From: Pseudomonas pergaminensis | Lineage (GTDB): Bacteria > Pseudomonadota > Gammaproteobacteria > Pseudomonadales > Pseudomonadaceae | NCBI RefSeq assembly: GCF_024112395.2 | Contig: NZ_CP078013.2 | Location: 5,674,501-5,738,500, forward strand | Direction: 5' to 3' | DNA: 64,000 nucleotides | Part shown: positions 34,535 through 43,535 of the stretch, one piece after another | Numbering within the stretch: the stretch's first letter is position 1 | Layout of the letters: each line of letters starts with the position of its first letter | Made by a program: the position numbers and the translations under genes | The notes under the pieces: generated by a model | Database searches by the model: none | Told to the model about the DNA's origin: nothing | What the model saw: the letters and a program-made list of their open reading frames with translations, nothing else

Positions 34535-35914
34535 ATGGATACTTCCAGCAATAAGAAGTTGACCCTGTTCGCCACCTGCCTTGGCTTTGTGGTGGTGCTG
34601 CTCGATGTGAGCGTGGTCAACGTGGCCCTTGAAAGCTTCAAGGCCGAGTTCGCCACCGACGTGCTGCAACTGCAATGGATCGTCAACGCCTACACGCTGT
34701 TGTTTGCCTCGTTTTTGCTGACCGGTGGCGCGTTGGGTGACCGGTTTGGCCACAAGAAAATCTTCCTGTGGGGGTATGCGGTCTTTACCTTGGCCTCGCT
34801 CGGTTGCGGCCTGGCGGACACCTTGCCCGCGCTGATCGGCTTTCGCGCGCTGCAAGGCATCGGCGCGGCACTGTTGGTGCCCACTTCCCTGGCGCTGGTG
34901 CGAATTACCTTTGAGGTGCCCGCCGAACGCAGCAAGGCCATTGCCTTGTGGGCGGGCGTTGCCGGCATTGCGCTGGCCGCCGGCCCGGTGGTGGGCGGCT
35001 TGCTGATTGGTGTGTTCGGCTGGCGCAGCATCTTTTTCATCAACTTGCCCATTGGCCTGATCGGCATCGTGCTGTGCCTGATCAATGCGCCACGTATCCC
35101 GGCCAACCACAAAGGCGGTTTCGATTTGTGGGGGCAGTTGCTGGCGTTGTTTACCTTGGCCAACTTGACCTACGCGGTGATCGAGTTGGGCCGCCAGAAC
35201 GGTGTCGACCTGCGCGTTGCGGTGCATGCCGTGTGCTTTGTCGGCGGCTTGCTCGGGTTTTTGTGGGTCGAGTCGCGCACGGCCCGGCCGATGGTGCCGC
35301 TTACGGTGTTCAACAACGCGGCGTTCAGCCTGGCCTCGATCCTGGGCGTGATCGTGAACTTCGTGTTCTACGGGCTGATTTTCGTGTTCAGCATCTTTTT
35401 ACAGCAGGTCAATCACTACTCGGTGATCAATACCGGGCTGGCCTTTATTCCCATGACCGGGGTGCTGTTCTTCGGCAATCAGCTGGCTGCCCGCTGGCTG
35501 CCCAAGTTGGGTGAGCGGCGCCTGCTAGCGCTGGGCCTGGCCATCGCGTTGCTCGGCGTGGTGGCACTGACACCCTTCGTGGGTGGCGCGCCTTACGCCA
35601 ACATCGCCGTGCAAATGTTTGTGATCGGCTTCGGTATCTCACTCACGGTGCCCACCCTGACCGCCACCGCCGTCAACCACGTCAGCAGCGATAAGTCCGG
35701 CGTGGCCTCGGCCATCGTCAATGCCTCGCGCCAAGTGGGTGGCCTGATCGGAGTGGCCATCTTCAGCCTGTTGATCAACGTGACCGATGCAGCCCAGTTC
35801 GGCCACGGGTTCGCCCAAGTTATCGCCCTGTCCTCGCTGCTGTTGGCCGCGGGCTGGGCGTTGACGCTCGTGTTGTTGCGCAAGCACCCCCTGGCCGCGC
35901 AATCGGCCGCCTGA
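34535..35914 (+). CDS. MFS exporter of the DHA2 (14-TM) type
   Basis: This 459-residue protein has about 14 hydrophobic segments and the drug:H+ antiporter motifs LDVSVVNVAL in helix 1, GDRFGHKK in loop 2-3 and GVAGIALAAGPVVGGLL (motif C, found in exporters). The start ATG 34535 is chosen because GAGGA lies eight bases upstream. Its position inside the right arm, 10 bases after the acyltransferase, suggests that it exports the cluster product or provides self-resistance. Confidence 0.92.
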   Translation: MDTSSNKKLTLFATCLGFVVVLLDVSVVNVALESFKAEFATDVLQLQWIVNAYTLLFASFLLTGGALGDRFGHKKIFLWGYAVFTLASLGCGLADTLPALIGFRALQGIGAALLVPTSLALVRITFEVPAERSKAIALWAGVAGIALAAGPVVGGLLIGVFGWRSIFFINLPIGLIGIVLCLINAPRIPANHKGGFDLWGQLLALFTLANLTYAVIELGRQNGVDLRVAVHAVCFVGGLLGFLWVESRTARPMVPLTVFNNAAFSLASILGVIVNFVFYGLIFVFSIFLQQVNHYSVINTGLAFIPMTGVLFFGNQLAARWLPKLGERRLLALGLAIALLGVVALTPFVGGAPYANIAVQMFVIGFGISLTVPTLTATAVNHVSSDKSGVASAIVNASRQVGGLIGVAIFSLLINVTDAAQFGHGFAQVIALSSLLLAAGWALTLVLLRKHPLAAQSAA

Positions 35915-35954
35915 AGCAGTGCTCAATAAACCCTGGAAGCAATGGAGATTGAAC

Positions 35955-36785
35955 ATGCAAGCAGTCATGAAGACCGAGGCAAATTCCGGCTACGCGCCGC
36001 GCCAACTGGATGCCCAGCAAATCCTGGATTTTCGGGCCAATGGGTGGATGAAACTGGAAAATGTGATCAACGCCGAGACGGTGCAGATGTTGCTCCAGGA
36101 GGCCAAGACCCGCATGGGCGAGGTGGCGCGCACGGTCGATCGCAACGACCCAGGCAAGCAGATCGAGAATGCCTACCGCTGGTATGCGCGCTGGGATGAA
36201 GTCTCCAGCACCTGCCCGCAGATCAAGGCGCTCAGCCATTCGCCTCAGCTGGCCAGCATTGCGTCGCAACTGGTGGGCGAGGACGTGCGGTTCTATTCCG
36301 ACCACGTGTTCGCCAAGAACCCCGAGTCCGAGGCCGGTGGCGACACCCCTTGGCACCAGGACTTTCCTCACCACCCGCTGGATCGGCAGGGCGCGTTGAA
36401 TATCTGGATCGCCTTGGTCGACCTGACGCCGGAAATGGGCACCATGCAGTTTCTCAGCCGCAGCCATCGAGCGGGCATGCTGGGGCGTTACTTCAACCGC
36501 CGCGACAACGTGACCTTGCTCGACGAGCACCCATGGGTGCTGGACGAGTTCGAGATGTCGCCGCCCATTGCACTCAAGGCCGGCGATGCCACTGTGCACG
36601 ACATGAACGTGATCCATGCGGCGCCTGCCAATAGCTCCAATGTGCCGCGCTGGGTGTATTCCACCCTGTGGCTGCCGGTGTCGGCGCGCTACACCGGCGC
36701 CTCGAACCATCGCACCGACCCGCTTGGGCTGACGCTCGACATGCCCATGGAGCACCCCAAGTTTCCCGTTATCCCGACCCGCTGA
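35955..36785 (+). CDS. PhyH-family Fe(II)/2-oxoglutarate dioxygenase
   Basis: This 276-residue protein of the phytanoyl-CoA dioxygenase family has iron ligands H134 and D136 in PWHQDFPHH and H221 in VIHAAPANSS, and R232 for 2-oxoglutarate. Family members hydroxylate, halogenate or desaturate unactivated C-H bonds. The start is set by GGAG before ATG 35955. It lies 40 bases after the exporter gene and is probably a tailoring oxygenase of the pathway. Confidence 0.9.
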   Translation: MQAVMKTEANSGYAPRQLDAQQILDFRANGWMKLENVINAETVQMLLQEAKTRMGEVARTVDRNDPGKQIENAYRWYARWDEVSSTCPQIKALSHSPQLASIASQLVGEDVRFYSDHVFAKNPESEAGGDTPWHQDFPHHPLDRQGALNIWIALVDLTPEMGTMQFLSRSHRAGMLGRYFNRRDNVTLLDEHPWVLDEFEMSPPIALKAGDATVHDMNVIHAAPANSSNVPRWVYSTLWLPVSARYTGASNHRTDPLGLTLDMPMEHPKFPVIPTR

Positions 36786-36847
36786 CAGCCGTGTACTCCG
36801 GCCGGCACTTGCCGGTCGGCGTTCTATTACATGAGGGGAAACCGAAC

Positions 36848-37231
36848 ATGCCACATGTCTATCTTGAGTACACCGCAGGGGTAGCTGACGAGGTTGATTT
36901 CAAAAGTGCCTGCCAGCGTCTGCATCGAACACTGGTCGAAGTATCGGGGTTGCGACTGGACCTGGTCAAAACCCGCCTGGTCAGCTACGACCACGCGTTC
37001 GTTGGCGATTGTGACGAGCGCCAGCATTTCATCCACCTCAACGTCTCCACGGTGACCGGCAAGGCCGGCGACGATGAGCAGCGACGCGCGATCAGCACGG
37101 CGCTGCTTGAGGTGATGGCCGATATCTTTGCGCCTGCGCTGCTGCGCCATAAGGTGGATCTTTCTGTGCAAGTCACCGAGGTTCCGGCCAGCGGCTATGT
37201 GCGCAAGCGGTCGGCGACTTTACTGCCGTGA
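36848..37231 (+). CDS. CHMI-like tautomerase
   Basis: This 127-residue protein of the 5-carboxymethyl-2-hydroxymuconate isomerase family (tautomerase superfamily) begins MPHVYLEYTAG. Pro2 would be the catalytic base after Met removal. Conserved basic residues follow (VKTRLVSY). It would interconvert enol and keto forms or shift a double bond next to a carboxylate. AGGGG precedes the ATG. It is the last gene of the right arm, 62 bases after the dioxygenase. Confidence 0.85.
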   Translation: MPHVYLEYTAGVADEVDFKSACQRLHRTLVEVSGLRLDLVKTRLVSYDHAFVGDCDERQHFIHLNVSTVTGKAGDDEQRRAISTALLEVMADIFAPALLRHKVDLSVQVTEVPASGYVRKRSATLLP

Positions 37232-37387
37232 GTGCAACGTAACTAACGAGTGTGGTCATCCAGAGGATCGTTCAGGTTCAGGCAGTTCGCTCAAAAGTGT
37301 TTTTATAACCTTATGTCGTAGGAGTATTGGTCTTTGTAGTTTCGGGTGCGCCGGGTTCCTACACTTGCGGTCTGTCAACCCGCGTAC

Positions 37388-37428
37388 AGCTGCCACCCAT
37401 TCCTGTTTGACAGCAGGGGGCGGTAGCT
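37388..37428 (+). promoter_or_regulatory. Stem-loop in the leader of the DUF6124-type gene
   Basis: AGCTGCCACCC (37388-37398) pairs with GGGCGGTAGCT (37418-37428) with one G-T wobble and one mismatch. An inner CCTG/CAGG stem closes an 8-base loop. The structure ends 25 bases before the ATG. It may control translation or be a small RNA-like element. Confidence 0.45.
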
Positions 37429-37453
37429 CCTTAAACAGTGTGGGAGCTTCATC

Positions 37454-37703
37454 ATGAAAAAGATCACCCCCAATCCCCCTCCGCAACCCTCTTCACCATC
37501 GCTCCGGATATCCCCCCGAAACCCTGCTAATTCAAGCCAGCGAAACCCTCGCCTCACTCAACGCCATGACCACCGGCCTGGCTTTCGAACTCGAGGGCGC
37601 CCACCGTCACAAGCTGCTGGCCACCCAGCAACTGGTCGTGCTGGGCGAGTTGTTGGTTGAGCGCGTGCCGGTCCTCACCCAAGACACACAAACATTCCAG
37701 TAA
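37454..37703 (+). pseudogene. DUF6124-type small protein gene with two frameshifts
   Basis: The ATG has GGAG seven bases upstream and reads MKKITPNPP, the usual start of this Pseudomonas family. The family pattern LFTIAPDIP then appears in a second frame (from 37489). PETLLIQASETLASLNAM, and later LLATQQLVVLGELLVER ending at TAA 37701-37703, appears in a third. Two single-base deletions explain this; the second lies in a run of six C at 37512-37517, where seven would keep frame. It is either a decayed gene or a homopolymer sequencing error. The function of the family is unknown. Confidence 0.65.
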
Positions 37704-37705
37704 CA

Positions 37706-37740
37706 AAAAGGCCGAGACGCGTTCAGCGACTCGGCCTTTT
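37706..37740 (+). terminator. Terminator after the DUF6124-type gene
   Basis: AAAAGGCCGAG (37706-37716) pairs with CTCGGCCTTTT (37730-37740), forming a strong stem with the A/T runs of an intrinsic terminator. Confidence 0.85.
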
Positions 37741-37815
37741 GCTGTCAGTCTGGAATCCGCCCCCACTTGCGATTACCCTGCTCTCCTCTATCAGACAACC
37801 GGAAGTCCGATACCC

Positions 37816-38841
37816 GTGTTCAAGCCACTCGCCGCCCTCGCCCTCGCCTGCGCCCCTCTGCTCGCAACCGCCGCCGACCTGGCCGGTGTCTGGACGGGCA
37901 CCTTGGGCAAGTCCGCGATCACCGCCTGTTTCAACGGTGCCCACGGTGCCAATGGCAGCTACTACTACCAGCGTATTCTCACGCCCATTCAGCTTACCCA
38001 AGCCAACGCCAGTGAGCCGTGGGTGGAGGACGGGCAAACCGGGTTCTGGCAGTTGGATGATCCGCAAGGCGATACGCTGACCGGCACCTGGAGCAAAGCC
38101 CTGGGCGGTAAAAGCCTGGCGTTGGTGCTCAAACGTGCAGACGCCGATGGCTGCGCCAGCGACACCTACAACAACCCGCTTGAAGCCGTGCCGCCTGCGG
38201 TAAAGGTCGAGAGGAAGACCTTCGCCGAGCACGCCTATCAAGTGAAGACCCAAGGTGGGCAGGTCATCCTGAAACTCGAAGGCGACGGGGCGGCCATCGA
38301 CGAAATAAACCGCGACCTCGCGCGCATGGCCATCAACCCGGAAGGCCAGGCTGATTTCTACAGAGAGCGGCGTAATTCACTGGACCAGAGTGGCGGCACT
38401 GCGACCAGCGAGATCACGGTGGAGCCGTACTACTGGTCATCGCACTGGATCACCGTGCGTTTCTATCGCTGGTCGGCAGGCTACGGGCGCGGGGGCATCA
38501 GTTGGGGCCTGCACAGTTGGAACCTGCAAACCGGTGAAAAGGTTGACCCTTGGACGTGGCTGGGAGGCCATGAGCAATGGGACAGCCCCTACTCGGGCCA
38601 GGTCAAACTGCCCGCTGCGTTCAGCGCCTGGCTTTCCAAGCAAACCACCGTCGACGAAGGGTGCCCGGCGGTGACCAGCTACTCCACCTTCGATTTGAGC
38701 TTTAACACCCAGGGCCTGCAGCTCTCGACGCCCGCGCAGGGCGATGGCTGTGATAACGAGCTGAGCTTTACCTGGGAGCAATTGGAGCCGGTGCTGACGG
38801 CCCAAGGCAAAGCTGCCGTGCCCAGTTTGAAAACGCCATAA
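37816..38841 (+). CDS. Secreted hypothetical protein
   Basis: This 341-residue protein most likely starts at GTG 37816, giving a signal peptide (FKPLAALALACAPLLATAADL) directly; the longer frame would bury it. Mature sequence is rich in aromatic residues and beta-prone segments, with LAGVWTGTLGKSAITACF near the N-terminus and scattered Cys that may pair. The C-terminal half contains a DUF3298-like look (GGISWGLHSWNLQTGEKVDPWTW, YSTFDLSFNTQGLQL), but I am not certain of the family. It is probably periplasmic; function unknown. Confidence 0.75.
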   Translation: MFKPLAALALACAPLLATAADLAGVWTGTLGKSAITACFNGAHGANGSYYYQRILTPIQLTQANASEPWVEDGQTGFWQLDDPQGDTLTGTWSKALGGKSLALVLKRADADGCASDTYNNPLEAVPPAVKVERKTFAEHAYQVKTQGGQVILKLEGDGAAIDEINRDLARMAINPEGQADFYRERRNSLDQSGGTATSEITVEPYYWSSHWITVRFYRWSAGYGRGGISWGLHSWNLQTGEKVDPWTWLGGHEQWDSPYSGQVKLPAAFSAWLSKQTTVDEGCPAVTSYSTFDLSFNTQGLQLSTPAQGDGCDNELSFTWEQLEPVLTAQGKAAVPSLKTP

Positions 38842-38965
38842 CGGCAAAATCAGCCTTACAAAAATCCAACACTCGTTCACGAAATATTCAGAAACACCAA
38901 CGGATACTAGCCCATTGCAATGACCGTTCCCCCCGGACGGTCCTCCTGCCTTGGTAGCCACATTC

Positions 38966-40399
38966 ATGACGCGTCCCGCTCCCCTGCTGCTCCTGCTTGC
39001 TGGTCTGTTGTTCTTCTTTGCCCTGGGTAACCACGAGCTGCAAGGCTCCACCGAAGCCCGCGTGGCCGGGATCGCCATGGCCATGCACCTGGACAACAAC
39101 TGGGTGGTGCCCCAGTTGTTTCGTGAGCCCTTCCTGGAAAAACCACCCCTGAGCCTGTGGATCGATGCCGGGGCGATTCGTCTGTTTGGCGGCACCACCT
39201 GGGCGGTGCGTCTGGCGTCGGCGTTTGCCGGGTTGTTCAGCGTGATGCTGCTGTATGGAATGCTGCGCAGGTTCGGGCGTCCGCAGACGCTGGCGTTCAG
39301 CGCCGCCTTGATTCTGGCGACCATGGCCAGCTACTGGAGCAATGTGCGCGGTGTCGGTGAGGATTCATTGCTGACACTCGGCGTCACCACCGCGTTGCTG
39401 GCGTTCTACCAAGCCGTACGGCCCGACCGCCAAGGTTCCAGCACAGGCGCATGGGCACTGTTTACCGCGGGAATGGTGATCGCCACGCTCAGCAAGGGTG
39501 TGCTGGGCCTGGCGATGCCAGGCATTGTGATTTTTGTGTACCTGGCCAGCACGAGCCTGATGGACAAGCGCCTGCACCTTGGCGACTGGCTCAAGCCGGC
39601 ACTGTTTACTGTATTGGCGTTGGTGCCGCTGATCATCTGGCTGGGCTTCCTGTACCAGCGCGGCGGGATGCAGGCGGTGACCGAGGTGCTGCTGACCAAC
39701 AGCGTCGGCCGGTTCAGCGGTTCCTTTGTCGAAGCCGGGCACTACGAGCCGTTCTACTACTACATCGCCAAGCTGCCCGAGGCGTTCCTGCCGTGGAACA
39801 TCCTGGTGTACTTGGGCTTGTGGCACTTTCGTAAAAGCCTGGTGCGCAATCGTTACCGCCTGTTCTTCAGCGTGTGGCTGGTGGCGCAGTTCACCTTGCT
39901 GACCCTGGCGTCGAGCAAACGCACCGTGTACCTGATGGCACTCACACCTGCCGCCGCCGTACTGGCCGCGGAATACGCGCGGGTACTGCTGGACTGGCTG
40001 AAAACCCACCAACCCGCGTTGCACAAGCATCACACAAGCGTGGTGGGCGGCGTGTTCACCCTGGCCGTGGGTTGCTACCTGATCGCGGCCTTCTGGTTTG
40101 CACCCAAGGCCGACGTGCGCCAGTCGTTCGTGCCGGCGATCAGCCAGGTCCAGGCGTTTAAAGACGAAGGCAGGGAAGTGGTGTTGTTCCAGCCCAACGA
40201 ACGTATCGCCGGCGCCAGTGTGTTTTATCTGCGGGCCTACTTGCCGATCCTGCAGACCGAGGCCGAGCTGCACAGTTACCTCGGCGCCAAGCCCGGCAAC
40301 ATTGCGTTGCTGGACCATACCAACGGCCTGGCCACCCCGGTAAAGGTGATCAAGCAGATCTCGATCAACCGCCAGCCTTACTACTTCGTGGAGCAGTAA
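38966..40399 (+). CDS. ArnT-like membrane glycosyltransferase
   Basis: This 477-residue integral membrane protein of the GT39/PMT-2 (GT-C) class has about 11-12 hydrophobic segments. The periplasmic loop motif TEARVAGIAMAM followed by FLEKPPLSLWI matches the active-site region of ArnT-type lipid-sugar transferases. It would move a sugar from undecaprenyl phosphate to lipid A or another envelope acceptor. It is shorter than ArnT (about 550 residues) and no arn operon surrounds it, so the substrate is open. It is convergent with the yqhA-like gene. Confidence 0.85.
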   Translation: MTRPAPLLLLLAGLLFFFALGNHELQGSTEARVAGIAMAMHLDNNWVVPQLFREPFLEKPPLSLWIDAGAIRLFGGTTWAVRLASAFAGLFSVMLLYGMLRRFGRPQTLAFSAALILATMASYWSNVRGVGEDSLLTLGVTTALLAFYQAVRPDRQGSSTGAWALFTAGMVIATLSKGVLGLAMPGIVIFVYLASTSLMDKRLHLGDWLKPALFTVLALVPLIIWLGFLYQRGGMQAVTEVLLTNSVGRFSGSFVEAGHYEPFYYYIAKLPEAFLPWNILVYLGLWHFRKSLVRNRYRLFFSVWLVAQFTLLTLASSKRTVYLMALTPAAAVLAAEYARVLLDWLKTHQPALHKHHTSVVGGVFTLAVGCYLIAAFWFAPKADVRQSFVPAISQVQAFKDEGREVVLFQPNERIAGASVFYLRAYLPILQTEAELHSYLGAKPGNIALLDHTNGLATPVKVIKQISINRQPYYFVEQ

Positions 40400-40414
40400 G
40401 GCTGGCGCAGGGCA

Positions 40415-40903
40415 TCAGTGCTTGGTGACCTTGTCCAGGTAACCCATGGCAAACGCCGAGACCACAAAGGTCATGTGGATGATTACGTACCACATCAGGT
40501 GCTGCGGATCGACGTTCTTGGCGTCCATGAAGATGCGCAGCAAATGGATGGAGGAAATCGCCACGATGGAGGCCGCCACTTTCATCTTCAGCGACGAAGA
40601 GTCCATGGTGCCCAGCCAGTTGAGCTTCTCTTTGTTGTCATCGATATCCAGCTGCGAGACGAAGTTCTCGTAGCCGGAGATCATCACCATCACCAGCAAG
40701 CCACCGACCAGGGCCATGTCGATCAACGACAGCAGCACCAGGATCAGCTCGGACTCGGCCATCGAGAACACGCTCGGCAGCAAGTGAATCACTTCCTGGA
40801 AGAATTTCAGCGCCAGCGCCAGCAACCCCAGGGACAGGCCGAAATAGATCGGCGCCAGCAGCCAGCGCGAGGCGTACATAGCATTTTCGATAAAGCGTTC
40901 CAT
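40415..40903 (-). CDS. YqhA/UPF0114 family membrane protein
   Basis: This 162-residue inner-membrane protein has the UPF0114 (TIGR00645) pattern: [23 protein letters not shown], a second helix [31 protein letters not shown] and two C-terminal helices. Four membrane segments are likely. The E. coli homologue is YqhA, of unknown function. Length and start fit the family well. Confidence 0.93.
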   Translation of the reverse strand: MERFIENAMYASRWLLAPIYFGLSLGLLALALKFFQEVIHLLPSVFSMAESELILVLLSLIDMALVGGLLVMVMISGYENFVSQLDIDDNKEKLNWLGTMDSSSLKMKVAASIVAISSIHLLRIFMDAKNVDPQHLMWYVIIHMTFVVSAFAMGYLDKVTKH

Positions 40904-41066
40904 TGGATCTCACACAGCTTGGCTAAAAATGGCGGCGAGTATACCAGCCACTACAAGACACCTGTAACCACGAGAAAACTGACCTGTGCGGCATCTGTAA
41001 GGGAATTTTTCTGCTAGTGTCGAGCCCAATAAATCGGCTCGATGACGTCGGACAGGAAAAACTCAG

Positions 41067-42890
41067 ATGATGGATGTGCGATCCCCTTTGGCCAGTATCG
41101 GCCTGTGCGCGGCATTGCTGCTGGCCGGCGGCTGCTCCCCCAGCGACGAGCAGAAGCAAACCACCCTCGAAGAGAAAACCGCCAAGTTCGAACAATCCCT
41201 CGACAGCATCCAGGACCCCAAGCTGCGCGACGCCGTCGCCGACCTGGGCGGTTCGCTGCTGTTACTGGAACGGGCGCGGGTCAAGCTCGCCACCAAGCCC
41301 ATCGAAGCCGAGTACGGCGAAGACACCCTGGCCCTGCTCAAGCACTACCCCACGCCCCAGGCGCTGGTCGACACTTACATCAATGGCCTGTTCGTGCTGC
41401 GCAAGACGTCCCATTCCGACTACCTGACCGACTTGCAGCCGGTGTTCCCCTTCAACTTCAACATCCCCGACCAGTTCCCCTTCCCCCACGGCCTGGAATG
41501 GCAGTCGGTGACCTTGAGCAACAACAAGGTCATCCCCTTTCAACCGGAATGGTCGGAAACCGACCCTGGCATCCAGCTGAGCCCCAGCAGTTCCAACCTG
41601 ACCAACCCCGACGACCTGACGGTGACCTATCCCTTCATCGACGGCATCGAGACAGAAAACAAGAGCCAGCCGCAGCCCGTGAGCCTCAAGGGCACGGTAG
41701 AAGTGGTCGCGCCCGGCAAGGTGTTGACGTTTGACCTGTCGAAAAAGGACGTGGGCCACACGCGTACCGAAGGCAATATCAGCCTCAAGCTGCTGCTCCT
41801 GGAGAAAAACTACGCCGAGATCGAGCTGACCAACAGCCAACCGCTGGCGCCCGAAGTGGGCGACGAATCGCCCAACCCGCTGCTGGTACAGGCGCGGGAC
41901 AGCACCGGGCAATTCCTCACGCGTTCGGGCTCGATCAACGAAAGCAGTGCGCAAGTGGCGTTCTACGAGAAACAACTGGCCGAAATGCAAAAGCAGAAGG
42001 CCTGGTCGGACGCCTTCGAAAAACAGCTCACCGATGAACAGAAAGCCTTCGAACACAAGCAGGGCAGCCACTACGCCAAGGTGTACTTCAATGGCGTGAT
42101 CGACAATCTGCAGGTCAACGTACTGGACTTCTCCACCGCTACCCGCACCCGCAAAGACCTCGACCTGCCAGTGCTGCGCTTCGACAAGAACAGCCTGCAA
42201 CCCACCGTGCAGGCCTTGCCGATGCCGGTCACCGTGTATGACGACGGCGCCGCCAGTTGGCTCAAAGACGCAAGCCTGACCGAGGACCAGCTGAAAAACA
42301 GCGTCACCATCAGCCAGTCGGTCGAAGATGCCAGCGCCGCGCACATCGAATTCGACCACCCGTTCACGTTCAATGACGACCTGGTGGGCAGTGAGCGCAA
42401 CAGCAGTGAATCGCCGGTGACTTTCTTCACCGCCGACGAAAAAGGCGAACGTGGCGAGCCGATCGAATTGCCCACCGAAGCGTTCGAACTGAACCCCGCG
42501 CGCGGCACCCTCACCTACGACCTGAACCTGTTCCCGGAAAACCCGGCGTATGTGGTGGGCTCGATCCCGCTGTTCCTGGCGACCATCGAGAAAGCCGAGA
42601 TAGACGTGGCGAAGCTGCCCAAAGGGCTGACGCTCAAGGACAACGCGCTGGTGGTCGACCAGAAGGAATTCCCCGCCGACAGCTGGCGCTTCTACGCCAA
42701 GGACGCCAGCGGCAACTACCTCAAGGAAATCCTCGGCGTCAGCCACCGCGCCGAGGAATACGGCACGGCGACGTTTGATGTGCATTATTTCTACGGCCAG
42801 CCGACGACCCTGGAAAGCTACCAGCGCACCGACCTGAGCACCGTGCAATACGGTTTCGAGGTCAAGCTGGACAAACCCGAAAGCAAATAA
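41067..42890 (+). CDS. Large lipoprotein of unknown function
   Basis: This 607-residue protein has a signal peptide ending in the lipobox LAGGC near residue 23. Asp is not at position +2 (Ser follows Cys), so outer-membrane sorting is likely. A short coiled coil (EEKTAKFEQSLDSIQDPKLRDAV) follows the signal, then a long region of beta-rich, charged sequence without motifs I know. A second charged helix lies near residues 295-330 (KQLAEMQKQKAWSDAFEKQL). It stands alone between a divergent yqhA-like gene and a small convergent gene. Confidence 0.8.
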   Translation: MMDVRSPLASIGLCAALLLAGGCSPSDEQKQTTLEEKTAKFEQSLDSIQDPKLRDAVADLGGSLLLLERARVKLATKPIEAEYGEDTLALLKHYPTPQALVDTYINGLFVLRKTSHSDYLTDLQPVFPFNFNIPDQFPFPHGLEWQSVTLSNNKVIPFQPEWSETDPGIQLSPSSSNLTNPDDLTVTYPFIDGIETENKSQPQPVSLKGTVEVVAPGKVLTFDLSKKDVGHTRTEGNISLKLLLLEKNYAEIELTNSQPLAPEVGDESPNPLLVQARDSTGQFLTRSGSINESSAQVAFYEKQLAEMQKQKAWSDAFEKQLTDEQKAFEHKQGSHYAKVYFNGVIDNLQVNVLDFSTATRTRKDLDLPVLRFDKNSLQPTVQALPMPVTVYDDGAASWLKDASLTEDQLKNSVTISQSVEDASAAHIEFDHPFTFNDDLVGSERNSSESPVTFFTADEKGERGEPIELPTEAFELNPARGTLTYDLNLFPENPAYVVGSIPLFLATIEKAEIDVAKLPKGLTLKDNALVVDQKEFPADSWRFYAKDASGNYLKEILGVSHRAEEYGTATFDVHYFYGQPTTLESYQRTDLSTVQYGFEVKLDKPESK

Positions 42891-42898
42891 CCGGATGG

Positions 42899-43216
42899 CT
42901 ACAGGGCCAACCGGTCATGCCCGCCGTTGAGCTGGCGCAGATGGGCCTGCATGTGCAGGCACCAGATCTGCGGGTCGCCCGCCAGCTCGTAACCGTGCAG
43001 GGTCAGGCTGTCCACGATGGATTCCAGAATATTTTCCGCCACGAATGGCCCTGGAAACGGGCCTTGGGACTTGATGGTGGACGGCTGCTCACCGGTCATT
43101 CCGGCGGCAAACAACAAGGTCCACATCCCGTTATCCCCCGCGAGAGGGCGAATGGAGCATTCGATACGGGTGACCAGGCCGAAGCACTGGCGAGTAAGGC
43201 AGAGGTTGCGCGGCAT
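42899..43216 (-). CDS. Small conserved hypothetical protein
   Basis: This 105-residue protein starts MPRNLCLTRQCFGLVTRIECSIRP; the ATG at 43216 has GAGGG eight bases upstream, better than the TTG at 43246. The sequence suggests a small mixed alpha/beta fold, with GDNGMWTLLFAAGMTGEQPSTIKSQGPFPG and a helical C-terminal half with two His-rich spots. I recognise no named family or function. It is tail-to-tail with the large lipoprotein gene, 8 bases apart. Confidence 0.65.
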   Translation of the reverse strand: MPRNLCLTRQCFGLVTRIECSIRPLAGDNGMWTLLFAAGMTGEQPSTIKSQGPFPGPFVAENILESIVDSLTLHGYELAGDPQIWCLHMQAHLRQLNGGHDRLAL

Positions 43217-43422
43217 GGCGGCGACCCTCGGTAGATCGGTGTTCAACCTGCGCCTGGGGCGAGGCTGTTTCTATCCAGCGACTCCTGTGGATATCCCTTG
43301 AGCACAGAATAGAAGAAAACCAAAACAAACCAAGGTTGTAGGGACCAACGGGCATCGGCCCCCAACCCTAGTCAATTTAATGACGAACTTGCCAACTATT
43401 TCTAAACACACCACAGGCCCAA

Positions 43423-43513
43423 TGTGGGAGCGGGGTTGCTCGCGAATGCAGCCTGTCAGTCATGCATAGTTTTCTCTGACACACCGCTTTCGCGAGCAAG
43501 CCCGCTCCCACAC
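43423..43513. repeat. REPIN (paired inverted REP), GAGCGGGCTTGCTCGCGAA type
   Basis: TGTGGGAGCGGGGTTGCTCG on the left is mirrored by CGAGCAAGCCCGCTCCCACA on the right, with about 45 bases between. This is the two-REP inverted unit typical of P. fluorescens genomes. It fills much of the 319-base gap between the small hypothetical gene and the Lon-like gene; I saw nothing else there. Confidence 0.9.
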
Positions 43514-43535
43514 TTGACCGCGTCACGACAAAAAA

